This document shows positions 12,237 to 23,500 of a DNA stretch of 64,000 nt, one piece after another. Location: the NCBI GenBank assembly GCA_033961575.1, contig CM066736.1:90900852-90964851 (forward strand), written 5' to 3'. The position numbers were made by a program, and so were the translations under genes. This stretch comes from Aselliscus stoliczkanus (Eukaryota > Chordata > Mammalia > Chiroptera > Hipposideridae). Each line of letters begins with the position of its first letter. The first letter of the stretch is position 1. The notes below the pieces were generated by a model that had not been told where the DNA came from, ran no database searches, and saw nothing but the letters and a program-made list of their open reading frames with translations.

Positions 12237-13079
12237 AATTGTTTCATAAAATATAAGCTTTATTTTTTAATTCTATAAGAAACAAAAGCACATTGCAGAC
12301 ATTTAATAAAATCATAAAGTATAAAATAGCATTTAAATATTCTGAACTATGCAGGAGAGTTGAGCCCTATCACTCCTGGAGGCTCTTGGTAAGAGCCAAC
12401 ACGATCACAGTCCTGAATCTGCAGCAGGGAATGCAATCCAGAGCTATTCCTGTTGGTAAGAGGCTAGGTAGGTCTCAAGCTGTTCCTTTGACTTGGGGGT
12501 AAGGTCCTTAGATGCAGTGTAAAGCGACCAATATTCTCAGGGGATGAACAAGTCTCTTTGACCACTTTCAGTTCTTGGGTGTTTTCACCCATATGTGATG
12601 CTTGAAATTTAATCTATGCCCAAAATTTCTAAATCATACTCTGTAGTTTAGAGACAAATAGAAATACTCAGCGTAGCTGTTGTCTTTGATGCCTTAAGTA
12701 CATAAAAACAGAAACAAGTGTTCTGGTGAAAGAGCCTATTGGTTTCCCTATGTCCCTTTCTGTCACCTTCACTTTTATCCTTTAAAGATAAAGATGATAA
12801 TGGCCCCAGCAACAGCAGTAGTAGTACTAGCTGCAATACTATAAGGGATGGTATACTTTTAGGGATTTAACAATTTAGTTTGGTTTACTGAATTATAGTT
12901 TGATTTACTTTATTTTGCAGCTTTTCCCCCCTCTTCTTTGTTTTTCTCCCTCACTTTCTGATTTAATTGCTCTGCTTTCCCAAGGCTACATGCATACCTC
13001 TTTAATCTACTTAATCAGCAGAACAATAATTTGCAAGAAACTGAGTCAGCCTTTTCAAGAAACTGAGTCAGACTTCAGC

Positions 13080-13398
13080 CGTCAGGAAACCAGCAATCAC
13101 CCTACTATTTCTGGACTGGGATTTTCTGTCACATGGCATATGAATCACTCCTAAGACCGGGTTGGAGATAGCCATAGCAGAACAAACCAGACACCAGAAG
13201 AGTAGCATGACTAACTTCCCCTTTCCTTTGTTCTGTTCCTTCTTGTGTGCCTATAAAACCTGACTGTTCTAGGAAAGAGGAAAGTGGTCTCTGAGACAAT
13301 AGTCTGCCATCTTCCCTGAATGCCAGCATTTTGAATAAATGTATATTTATTCAATGAGTATATACACCCCTAGCAACTTGATTGTTTAATGATTAACA
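13080..13398 (+). mobile_element. Probable solo LTR remnant (ERV)
   Basis: It has the layout of a retroviral LTR: a TATA box (CTATAAAACC, 13252-13258 core) followed about 75 bp later by an AATAAA signal (13334-13339), then an AT-rich end finishing near TGATTAACA. The left boundary and any target-site duplication could not be set; the U3 part may extend toward 12950. No internal retroviral genes adjoin it. Confidence 0.45.
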
Positions 13399-14235
13399 AA
13401 ACACTTAAAGCAATTATTAGCAACTATCAGTGCAAAGGCATTTTGCTTCAACATACTCATCCCCGACATGTATACACTGCTTCCTTAAACTTCTTCCCAG
13501 TGCTGAACATTTTCACTTGTCCTCATACATAGCCCAGCAGTAATTTTACTTGGTAAAGTTTTTTGCTGGATTCTCTAGTACACAGCAAAATAGACTTCAC
13601 AGTGGGTCAAAAGAGTAAAGGCAGAACACCTATTATTTTATTAAGTATGTGGCAGAAAACTAGAACTGTTATAAACCCATAAAGAAGTGATATCCCTTAA
13701 AAGAAAGGTATAAATTAATTAACTACAGATGTGTCTGTTTTAATTTTATCATAGGCACTCTTTACCCAATAAACACCGAAACAAAAATAAATGCTATTTG
13801 ATTCTGTAACAGTTTTCTTTGCTCTATTTAAAAATAAAATTATTATCTCAGAAACCCAGCCCTTCAGCAGTGCTATAGGGCATCTTCAATCCTATTGTAA
13901 TTATTATTTAATTGATAATTAAAGAAAAATATTACTTAACACTATATGAATAAACATTCGTAAGTGTTATCTGGATAAACAGGTGATAATTTATGTCATT
14001 ACTGATATTCATCTCCAGTTTCAAGGAAGTCAATTAAATCAGATTTTGTATGTGACACTAGATATCAAATTACATACATCCCCAAATGGAATATATGTGG
14101 ACCAAGAGTGACCTGTGTTGTATCTTTACTCACAAGCCTTGCCCACCTTGCACTTCACCAGACGTGTATAATTTGACTGCACTATAACTGCTGAAAAGGC
14201 TACTTTTCCTGCATTTTACACTTAATTCCATTTCT
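13399..14235. other. AT-rich DNA downstream of the OR51H1-like pseudogene
   Basis: No coding or repeat signal that I can name. It lies 3' of the minus-strand pseudogene and could have held its 3' UTR. Confidence 0.35.
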
Positions 14236-15184
14236 TTAGGTCCTGTTCTTTCTCCTCTGGAACACGTGTATGATCCACCTTCGTATCTGCTTGGTCTTCA
14301 CACTATAGACAACAGGGTTTAGTACTGGGAGGAGTAACAGATAGACATTGGCCATGAGCATGTGCACTACTGGTGACAAATGCTTCCCAAATCTGTGGAT
14401 CATGATGCCAATGAGAGGAACATAGAAGAGAACAGCACAGATGTGAGACAGGTGTTGAGGGCTTCGAGCCTTTCAGCTCTGTAAGCAATGCCCACCACAG
14501 TCTTCAGGATGAGCACGTAAGAAAAGAGAATGAGGAGGGCATCTAGCCCCAGTGTGAAGATGACTATGATAAGGCCGTAGAGGCCATTGATATGGGTGCT
14601 GGTACAGGCTAGCCGCATTGCATCTTGGTGGAGACAGTATGACTGAGACAAGACGTTGGAACGGCAAAAGGGCAGCCGTTTTATAAGGAAGGGCACAGAG
14701 AAGACAACACAGACTGCCCGGGTGAGGACAGCTATTCTAATCTTGCCAATGGTGCCGTGGGTGAGGATGGAAGCATAGCGTAGTGGGTCGCGGATGGCCA
14801 CAAATCTGTCGAAGGCCATGGACACTAATACCTCTGATTCTACCCCCTCCAAATCCATGGATGAAGAACATCTGTGTGATGCATGCATCAAAGGAAATCT
14901 CAGGGGCATTAAACCAGAAGATGCTGAGCATGGAGGGCAAGGTGGACATGGAGAGACTAACATCAGTGAGAGCCAAGATGGGGAGGAGGCTCTGACTGAT
15001 ACATAGGCTCATGGAGACTCTCATCTACCTTGATGACAGCTAGGATGATACCATTTCCCAGGAGAGTTAGTGTGTAGAACAATCCCAGGGGAAAGACCAT
15101 CGAAGGGTTTTGCTCTGGCATCCCTGGGATACCTGTCAAAATAAAACTATGGTAGTTGGCATGTGATGCATTAGAATTCATCAT
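14236..15184 (-). pseudogene. OR51H1: Class I olfactory receptor pseudogene, OR51H1-like
   Basis: Former odorant receptor of family 51. Recognisable blocks on the minus strand are [99 protein letters not shown] and [13 protein letters not shown], which match what I recall of human OR51H1. Three frameshifts break it: a net 7-bp insertion right after PMY (near 14985-15010), one extra G in a G run before VES (near 14845), and a 4-bp deletion at the TM6 start after LNTC (near 14430). The C-terminal part continues in the new frame to a TAA at 14236-14238. The DRY-region motif FDRFVAI is kept. Being of family 51 among OR52N loci is unexpected from the human map as I remember it. Confidence 0.82.
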
Positions 15185-15631
15185 GGTGTTCTCACTAGAT
15201 GAGGCTCAAGTCTCCCATCTAGCTCACAGCTCCTAAATTGAAAACACATTTTCATATAAGACAGGTAAATGGCTTTTTAAATATATGGATGGAACAACAA
15301 AGGGAAGAATTATGTTTAAAATAGCCTCTAAAACGTTGTTGTTTTTTTTTAATCACTTTGTCTTTTGCTTCTTAGACAATTGTGTGGAATGGCCTTCTTT
15401 CCCTTGAATTTAATTTGTTCATCTGAAAAATGGAGACAAGACTAAACCCCTAGTGTTTAGTCAGTGTAACATTTGAAAATCTTCTGCTTTAACAGTTTTC
15501 AAGTTTTGACAAAAAAGAAGCAGAAACATCCAAGGATTTAAAAGCATAGAGTATTTTGCTAAATAATCAAAAAATGCTAAACTCATTTTACCACATACAC
15601 CTACACACATTCCACTGTCTTCACAAACCCA
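15185..15631. other. Intergenic DNA upstream of the OR51H1-like pseudogene
   Basis: This is the side where an upstream exon and promoter would have been. No specific element is recognised, apart from a possible MIR fragment at 15420-15445 (CATCTGAAAAATGGAGACAAG). Confidence 0.35.
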
Positions 15632-15695
15632 TGTGTGTGTGTGTGCATGTGTGACTACATTCTCATACACACACACATGTGTGTGTGTGTGTGTA
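15632..15695. repeat. compound (TG)n/(CA)n microsatellite with palindrome
   Basis: GT-rich runs flank a segment (about 15665-15695) in which a CA run changes to a TG run around a central CATG, giving a self-complementary stretch. Confidence 0.85.
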
Positions 15696-16018
15696 TTCTT
15701 CCTCAATGCCTTGATATCTATTTCATTTTATTTATAATGGCTTACATTTGTAAATAGGCACATAGTGGAAATAACTGTTCAAACTAATATTTAAACTTCA
15801 CAAATTTTAACAATTTATAATTTTCCATAACCTCATTTTAAAAAAGCAAGGAACAGAAAATAAAAGTTATTGGCTCAGAAACAACCACACATGAGCAGCC
15901 AGTCACCAGATTTTTATTTTGAGAGTCTCCTAACTCACCAGAAACTTGCAGCAACTCTTGAAACCTCTTCTATCATCAAACCAACATTTAACCACTTTCA
16001 AACTTGCCTCCAAAACTA

Positions 16019-16307
16019 GGGGCTGGCCAGGTGGCTCAGTTGGTTAAGAGCATGAGCTCTGAGCAACAGGGTTGTGGGTTTGATTCCTGCATGGGATGGT
16101 GGGCTGTGCCGTGCCCACCCCCCACAACTAGATTGAAAAACAGGGACTGGACTTGGAGCTGACCTTGTGCCCTCCACAGCTAAGACTGAAGAACAACTTG
16201 ACTTGGAGCTGATGGGTCCTGGAAAAACACAATGTTCCCCTTGCCCAATTCCCCAACACTGTTCCCTTCTCCAATTCCCCAATAAAAACCTTAAAAAAAA
16301 AAAAAAG
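16019..16307 (+). mobile_element. tRNA-derived SINE, VES-like form
   Basis: It starts GGGGCTGGCCAGGTGGCTCAG, then GAGCAACAGGGTTGTGGGTTT (B-box region), the VES-like middle (CCCCACAACTAGATTGAA, CCTCCACAGCTAAGACTGAA) and CCAATTCCCCAATAAAAACC plus poly(A). Compared with the long-form copies it lacks the CTGCAG-rich middle. Confidence 0.88.
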
Positions 16308-16887
16308 AAATAATTATTTCCTTTCTTCCTTTTATATAGCTAATAAACAATATAGCCCATTTCTTCCAGGCTCCCTAGCTGATCATCCTCAATCCACTAG
16401 TGCCCCCTTCCAATAATCCTTCACTCTATACTTAAAATAAACCTTTAAAAATTGGAATATGATTTTTTCATCAATAACAAAAGCTCCTTTAAGAGCTTCT
16501 ATTGTACTTAGAACCAAGTCCCAAGTCCTTATCTTAGCCACCAGGGTAAAGCATGATTCAGCTCCTATCACCACCTCACACCATTTCTCTCCCCTTTGGT
16601 CTCTTTAATCCAGCCAAATTTGCAGTGTTTAAGTTTCTGGATCTCACTAACTTACTTCCTGATATAGGGTTTCCACATGTGTTCTTCCCTGTTCCTTATG
16701 CCTTCCTCTACCTTCTGTATTGTTCCTTTTTGCTTAATCAAAGCTTAGCTGTCCTTCCCAAGTAAGCCTTTTCAAAATGCCCATCATCCTTTAGGACTCA
16801 CTACTATGCTGTTTTATATTCAGGGCTTTTTCTTCTTATAAGTGAATATAGTTAATTATATTTAAGTGAATAGAGTTAATTATATAT
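16308..16887. other. Intergenic DNA, nothing recognised
   Basis: Pyrimidine-rich unique-looking sequence with short open frames only. Confidence 0.35.
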
Positions 16888-16993
16888 ATTTTTTTTTTGA
16901 GGGCAGTGTCACTGGCCCTCATATGTGGGACCCGAACTGGGGCCGCTGGCTTCCCAAGCCAGTGCTTAACCACCGCGCCACTTGGCCTGCTCA
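16888..16993 (-). mobile_element. antisense short-form SINE
   Basis: A ~100-bp copy with only the tRNA-like head and a poly(T) end (poly(A) on its own strand). It begins GAGGGCAGTGTCACTGGCCC after the T run and ends CGCGCCACTTGGCC. Imperfect flanking repeats (GAATAGAGTTAA / GAATACAGTTAA) fit a target-site duplication. The same end point recurs in three other copies. Confidence 0.85.
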
Positions 16994-17280
16994 AGAATAC
17001 AGTTAAACATTGCATAAGTAGTTGTTTCATATCTGTCTCTCTCACTAGTAGTTAAACTCCCTAAAAGAAAGGAATATTTATCTGTTCATCACCCAATAGA
17101 CCACCCTTTCAATGTATATTAGCTTTTCCATATGTGTTGAATGAAGGAATGAAATGATGAATAAATAAATATGTATGATCGAATATCATTCTTCCAGAAG
17201 TACTGCAAGCTTTCAAACTCCTCTCCGATCGTTTGCAAGTGGGTTGAAAAATCACTAATCAAGAGAAAAATCTATATTTC

Positions 17281-17830
17281 TAAAAAGGCCCACCCAAAAA
17301 AACAAAAACAAAGACAGAAAAAACCTTAAATGAGGAGTCTTTCAGAGGTAGCATGGTGTCTTTGTTCTCACCTAGGCACCTTCTTTTGAGAAATGAGGAA
17401 GAAAGATCCCTAAAGTTGTTTTGGGCACTCTGAGTCCAGGTGGGGAAGATGTGGGTGTGGTCAGGTGCAGAAGACCAAGTGCTCTTCCCTGCTTGTTCAC
17501 CTCCCTTTTCCCTGTTGTGAGATAGGATTTTGTTTGGGAGACAACACTGCAAATAAGTTATTATGCAGATTCTGATCTCTTAGACAAGAGGAATCCACGA
17601 AAGATAGTGTAGTCCACTTATAAAGGTCGTGTTGTGTGTAGCAAACAGAATTCAGACCCTCTCCCAGTAAATCACAATGCTCAGATCTAAAGAAAGCACA
17701 CTGTGGTGGCTGTCTAAACTTCTGGCTCACTTTGAGAAAGGAGCTTTTTTATACTTTACATGCTAAGTGAGAGCCCTTCACTGCTCAGCCCTCATCAAGC
17801 AATTCAGATGGCATTCATTTGGGAAGAATC
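17281..17830 (-). mobile_element. Possible antisense LTR or other ancient repeat
   Basis: On the minus strand a TATA-like TATAAAAAAGCTCC lies near 17740-17750, followed downstream by LTR-like sequence. A block of about 40 bp (plus strand TTTTTTATACTT-ACATGCTAAG near 17743-17775) recurs near 23538-23575. The family is not identified and no ends or target-site duplication were found. Confidence 0.3.
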
Positions 17831-19174
17831 AATTGGCTCATCCCTACTGCATGTTTTTCTTGGAAAAACTTGAAAAATCTTTGATATTCTCTGAATAAGT
17901 CCTCAGGGCCGCTGAAGCACTTGTTTTTCTATGCAAATTGTTGATTTTTGTTTTCTCCTTCCTTTTTATTGCTTTTCATTCTGTATATCCAAATGGTTTT
18001 ACCACATCTTCTCCTTTATTTTTTTTTCTCATTCCTTTCTCTATTCTCCATCTTCTTTCTCTTTGCCATTCTCTCTAAATTTTCATCCGTCTCTTTTCTC
18101 TAGTTCCTATTTTAATTCTAATTTACCCTTCCATCCAATTTAAATTTCATTCTTGTCTATTCACCAGATCCTCCCCCATCGTATGTCTTCTTTTATTCAG
18201 AATAGCATGTACATTTTACTTTTTCCCATCTTTCCTTTGCTTTCTGCCACCCCATGACAGTCTATAGACTCTTCTCATCTTTCCTTATCATTTCCTCTCA
18301 CTAGAATTTCTATGAGGATTTAATGAAATAGTGTTCACAAATAATTCAGCACAGAGCTTGTTATGTGGAGAACATGTAAAATGATTTTAAGATTAATGTA
18401 TACCTGTATCAACTTCTGTTTTCCAGTTCAGAATTAATTTGGCTCCTTTCCTTCCCTAAAACTAGCAAACAACGCACTTATAAAGACTTCTCAGGGGACT
18501 TCCGGTAAAATGGAGCAATAGACAGACGCTGTGCTAACTGCCTCCCAGGATCACACCAAAATTACAAGCAAATTATACAGCATTCAACCCTGGAGGTTCC
18601 CGGAACACTGGAGGAACAGAACCACTAAACGAAAAACTTAAAGAGGAAGCCGCATTGGGTCTGGTAGGACGGGCGGAGACGAGAGAGGGCGAACCCCGTG
18701 AGGGAAGCCCCAGCCGTGGGAAGCTTGTCTGGTTGGGGGAGAGACCCTCCGGCTGCACACCAAGCTCACCAGCCCAGAGTTCCTTTGCCGGGAAGAGAAG
18801 TTCTAAGATAGCCGGCAGTAAATTAGTGAGGACTCTCTTTGCTCAGCTCGGTGAGGCTAAGAGCGGCTGGAGAATCAGTGGGGCCGGCGCCTGGGCTTGC
18901 TTGCCGGTGAGCACTTACCTGGTTCCTGGTGGAGGGAGTGGCTGTGTGAGCTGGGATCCTGCGGGGACGGACTGAACTGAGCACCTTTGGTGCAAAAGCT
19001 GGAGGTGTTTGGCCTGTTGTTCCCGTGGTGCGGAGCCTGCACGCGAGTGGTGTGGGGAGGACGCCATCTTGTTGGGTTTGGGCCCTCCCACGGAGGATCA
19101 GGTCCGAGACCTCATTGGTCTGGTGGAATTGGTGCAGAAGTGTGTGTGTGTACATGCGCGCGCATGCGGCCTTG

Positions 19175-19391
19175 GATCCCCACCCTCCACCCCAGCTTAT
19201 ATTGTGTTGCCAGGGAAACGCTGGGCAGGTGCCTTCTGGCTCCAACAGGCTGCTCACTGAGACCCGGAAGTGTACGAGCCGCCTCAGATCCCCACCCTCC
19301 GCATGGCTTGTGCTGCGTTGCCAGGGAAACGCCTAGTGGGAGTGATCCGGTTCCAACAGGCTGCTCACTGAGACACGGAAGTGCACAAGCC
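19175..19391 (+). repeat. Two tandem monomers in L1 5' UTR
   Basis: Two adjacent units starting GATCCCCACCCTCC at 19175 and 19287 share TGCCAGGGAAACGC, CAACAGGCTGCTCACTGAGAC and GGAAGTG, with lengths of about 112 and 105 bp. Monomer repeats of this kind act as promoters in rodent L1s; promoter function here is inference. Confidence 0.8.
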
Positions 19392-19622
19392 GAAGTGGAC
19401 AAGCCGCCTCGTCCTGCTCTCTGCGCTGCACGTGCAGAGTTGCCAGGCTGGTGACTGGTTGTTGGGCTGCTCGGCCTGGTCTGCGAGCAGCTGATTGGAA
19501 CAGGCTGAGACTGGGAGTTTTCCTGGGAGTGTTGGGCTGTGAGCTGTGTGCCTGCATGATCCAACCGGGCTCTCCTGGTGATCTATCTAATACATCAAAG
19601 CAATCCCAGAGTGACAGCCAGA

Positions 19623-20494
19623 ATGGGGAAACAAAGAAACATGTCACAAGTAAAAGATGAGAAGAATCCTCTAGAAATGGAACTAAATGAAACAGAGGAA
19701 GCCAACCACTCAGAGGCACAGTTTAGAAGACTGATGATAAGAATGTTTAAGGATCTTAGCAAGAACATAAAGAAGGATAGGGAAACCATAAAAAACAACC
19801 TGTTAGAACTGAAGAATACAATAACTGAAATGAAGAACACACTTGAAGGAATCACCAGTAGAGTAGATGAAGCAGAGGAGCAGATCAGCGATTTGGAAGA
19901 TAAAATAGCAGAAATCACCCAGTTGGCACAGCAAAAAGACCAAAGAATAAAAAACAATGAAAATAGTTTGAGTCCTATGGGACAAGGTGAAGCGCAACCA
20001 CCTCTTGAATCATAGGAATACCAGAAGGAGAAGAGAAGAAGCAAAGTGTCGAAAATGTATTTGAACAAATAATGACTGAAAACTTCCCTACCCTGGTGAA
20101 GGAAATCAACATACATGCCCAGGAAGTGCAGAGGGTTCCAAACAAGCTGAACCCAAACAGGTCCACACCAAGACACATCATAGTTAAAATGGCAAAGGTT
20201 AAAGACAGAGACAGAATCCTAGAGGCTGCAAGAGAAAGACAGCAGGTTACATACAAAGGAACTCCTGTTAGACTAACAGCTGACTTGTCTACAGAAACTC
20301 TGCAGGCCAGAAGGGAGTGGCAGGAGATATTCAAAGTGACACAAAATAATGGCCTACAACCAAGATTGCTCTACCCAGCACGGCTATCACTTAAAATTGA
20401 AGGAAAAATAAAGAGCTTCTCAGAAAAGAATAAGCTTAAGGAATTCATTACCACCAAGCCAGCATTGCAAGAAATGTTAAAAGGGCTTTTTTAA
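19623..20494 (+). pseudogene. L1 ORF1p pseudogene
   Basis: ORF1p is the RNA-binding trimeric chaperone of the L1 ribonucleoprotein. The reading starts at ATG 19623 (MGKQRNMSQVK). A long coiled coil follows (repeated heptads around ITSRVDEAEEQISDLEDK and IAEITQLAQQKDQR), then the conserved WDKVKR and IGIPEGEE blocks, the RRM-like domain (RSTPRHIIVKMAKVKDRDRI) and the C-terminal domain (ARREWQEIFKVTQNN). Two frameshifts between about 19960 and 20012 put the coiled coil, the WDKVKR block and the RRM in three different frames, so no full protein can be made. The stop is at 20492-20494. The coding half after the break is otherwise open for about 160 codons, suggesting moderate age. Confidence 0.87.
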
Positions 20495-20549
20495 ACAAAA
20501 GAAAGGGGTAAACAAGCTAACCCAGGGAGACCAGGAATACAAATAACAA

Positions 20550-21140
20550 AATGGCAATACATATGCACCTATCAATAATCATTTTAAATGTGAACGGGCT
20601 AAATGCTCCAATCAAAAGACAGAGTGGCTGAAAGGATAAGAAAATAGGACACGTGTATATGCTGTTTACAGATGGAGTAAGATATTTCATGCAAATAGAA
20701 ATGAGGAAAAAAAAAGCTGGATTACCAATACTTATTTTGGACAAAATAGACTTTAAAATGACTACAATAAAAGATGAAGAAGGGCACTAGAACCCTAATA
20801 AACATCTATGCACCCAACATAGGAACACCTAATTACATATAACATATTTTGACAGACATAAAGACAGAGATCAACAGTAACACTATCATAGTAGGGGACA
20901 TCAACACCATTGTCACCAATGGACAGACCCTTTAGACAGAAAATCAACACAGAAAGAGGGGCCTTGAATGATACTTTAGACCAGCTGGACTTCGTTGATA
21001 TTTTTAGAGCATTTCACCCTGAAAAAACAGAATATACATTCTTCTCAAGTACACATGGGACATTTTCCAAGATAGACCATGTTACGCCACAAACCAGTCT
21101 CAGTAAATGTAAGAAGATTGAAGTCATATCAAGCAGATAT
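20550..21140 (+). pseudogene. L1 ORF2 endonuclease remnant
   Basis: Begins with the usual ORF2 opening (ILNVNGLNAPIKRQ, soon stopped) and keeps the endonuclease C-terminal block: TLDQLDFVDIFRAFHP, YTFFSSTHGTFSKIDH. After about 21140 the sequence switches directly to L1 3' UTR; reverse-transcriptase and cysteine-rich regions are absent. Confidence 0.8.
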
Positions 21141-21724
21141 AAAGGAAAAACTGATGGTTGCTGGCTGGGAGGGAGTGGGGAAGAGGGAGAAGGGGAAGGT
21201 TTTGGACAGTGTAGATGGGTCTACAATGTTGCCGCAGGGATATGGGGGCAGTTCTGGGAATGTAATTGATAATGTTGTGAAGAGACTATTATGTTGTGTG
21301 AAATAAGTCAGTCGGAGAAGGACAGGTACCATGTGATCTCACTTGTGTGTGGAGTTTGAAGAGCTGAGTGAACGATCAAAGTAAACAGACTCGTAGATGT
21401 AGAGGAAAAACAGGGTTGTACAGTTGGGAGGGGGGTGGGGATGGGGGGAAGAGTAAGGGATTAGACAGCATAAATAGGCAACTACAATATTGCCACAGGG
21501 ATATGAAACACAGTTCAGGGAATATAATAATGTTGTAAAAATTTTGTGGTGTGTCAGATAGTCACATGCTTGTTAGGGAGACCACTTCATGGATGGAGTA
21601 GAGGCTTGATCACTGCACTGTACACCTGAAGCTGATGTTGTATAGTATTGTATGCCAACTGTACTGAATATGTGGATGGTCACGGGATGTGGAGTATACG
21701 GTGGAAGGGAGTCAGGGGAGTTGT

Positions 21725-21760
21725 GATAGATATGTATGATATCTATCATACATATCTATC
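21725..21760. repeat. 16-bp-arm palindrome in L1 3' UTR
   Basis: GATAGATATGTATGAT and its exact reverse complement are separated by ATCT. The corresponding place in the related 3' end at 59970-59985 has only one arm (ATAGATATGTATG), so the palindrome arose by a local inverted duplication. Confidence 0.85.
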
Positions 21761-22039
21761 AGGGGAGGGCGTGGGGTGGCAAACTGGGGGAGGGGGATTG
21801 TCACTTTGGGGGGTAAAATAAATAAAAAAAAAGAAGACTTCTCAAACCTATGGTGGCATCTGGAGCCCATCATGATTTTACAATAATTTCATAACTGCTC
21901 TGGAAAAATCCCTTGAGGCATGATATGTAGTGCCACCTGGGCTATTCTACCCTGATTTCCCGAAGAGCTCCAAACTCTCCCTTCATCTGTTGACTGTCCT
22001 TTCTTCTGCTAACACATTTCAAATTTTTCTTAATTTTGT

Positions 22040-22225
22040 ATTTTCATTTTTTTAAATTAAATTTATTGGGGAGACATTGGTTAATGGTGTTATATAGGTT
22101 TCAAGTATAAAATTCTATAATACTTTATCTGTATGTTGCATTATGTGTTCAACACCCAATGTCAAATCTCCTTCCATCACTATATGTTTGACTCCCTTTA
22201 CCCACTCTCCCCACCTTTCCACTTT
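22040..22225 (-). mobile_element. L1 3' UTR fragment, antisense
   Basis: Reads TTTAAATTAAATTTATTGGGG then GGTTAATGGTGTTATATAGG and AACACCCAATGTCAAATC, the reverse of the L1 tail seen on the plus strand at 26900-27000 and 27700-27790 (AATAAATTTAAT... end). Confidence 0.65.
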
Positions 22226-22844
22226 CCCTTTGGCATTTTGCCAACCAAGTTTGACAAAGACAGGAAGACCTACTTCAGTCTCAGTATCAATGATGACATA
22301 GTCTTGTGATTTATCCTGAAATAGAGTTGGGTGTAGTGTTCAGTAACACAGAAGACAAAGTTCTTACATTTGTTGGACTTGTTTGGTTTTCTGGGTTGTT
22401 ATTTCAATATTTCAAATATAACAACTTTTGTTTTAATGTATATTTTTTGATCAATGAGGTAATTCTTAAAATTACAGAAACAGCTGGTACATTAGTATGT
22501 GCCTTTGTGTGGTTAGTCCTTAAATTATCCACAGACACCTTCTGTCACTTCTTCATGCCCCTTTTGGTCTCATTTATTTTCCTTCATAGGCACAGTCACA
22601 TTATATAATAACAGCAGAGAACAAAAGCCAGATATAAACAATTCTTATGATGATACTTTCTTTTTCCAGCATGATAGAGAATTATGGCAGAAGATTATCT
22701 ATTTATTTTCAATTTCTAAACCCATTTCTTTCCCAGTGTATATTACAACCTATAGGAGACCAACTATACCATAAACATTAAGAGCTGGTGCTTTCTAATG
22801 AGTGTTTCTGCATAATTTTTAAATAAGATTTTGAGACTATGTCT

Positions 22845-23500
22845 AGACAATACCATGTGTTGTCAAGAATGTGGGGCAATTGGAATCCTTATACATCACT
22901 GATGTGAGTGTAAAATGGTTCAGCTACATTGGTAAATAGTTTGACATTTTCCCTTAAGTTAGATAAACACCTATCATACTACCTAGTAATTCCTCTCCCA
23001 GATACATGTCCAAACATGTTCACACACAGATTATATACTAATGTTTGTGGCAGCATTATTCATAATAGCTAAATTCTGTAAACAATCAAAGTGTATATCA
23101 ATTAGTGCATGGATAAATAAATACGTTTTATTCATATAACGACAGACTACGCAGCAAGGAAAAGGAATAATTATGACTACATCCAGCAATATGAATAAAA
23201 CTCAAAACATTATGTTAAATGAGAGAAGCCAGACACAAAGGCAATTTATTGTATGATTCCATTTATGTGAAATTTCTAGTAAATGAAAACTAAAAAAATA
23301 GAAAGCATATTCATGGTTTTCTGGAGCTAAAGAGGTGCAGGGCTGACCTCAAACTACCATCGGGGAATCATTTAAGGTGATGGGACTTTTAAAACCCATT
23401 TGGTATAATAGTTTCACAATTATATAAATTTACTAAACCTCTTCAAATTTTATGCTTAAAATGGATAAATTGAATGATTTTTAAATTATACCACAATACA
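22845..23500 (+). mobile_element. Old L1 3' fragment (L1ME-like)
   Basis: Shows diverged L1 tail landmarks in order: GGAATCCTTATACATCACTGA, AATTCCTCTCCCAGATACATG, GTGGCAGCATTATTCATAAT, AATGAGAGAAGCCAGACACAA and GATTCCATTTATGTGAAAT. It is an ancient mammalian copy. Confidence 0.7.

Larger units (their letters stand above)
18494..21833 (+). mobile_element. Internally deleted L1 with 5' UTR, ORF1 and 3' end
   Basis: An L1 copy bounded by an 11-bp target-site duplication (AAGACTTCTCA, 18483-18493 and 21834-21844). It starts GGGGACTTCCGG, a typical intact L1 5' end, has a GC-rich 5' UTR (18494-19622) with two tandem monomers, a frameshifted ORF1 (19623-20494), a short stretch of ORF2 endonuclease (about 20550-21140), then jumps to the 3' UTR and an A-rich end (AAAATAAATAAAAAAAAA). 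Nearly all of ORF2, including reverse transcriptase, is missing, so the copy is about 3.3 kb rather than the usual 6-7 kb. Confidence 0.88.

Noticed and set aside
18655..19564. Overlapping 100-155 codon frames on both strands
   Set aside because: They fall in the CpG-rich L1 5' UTR, where stops are rare by composition; no protein motifs.
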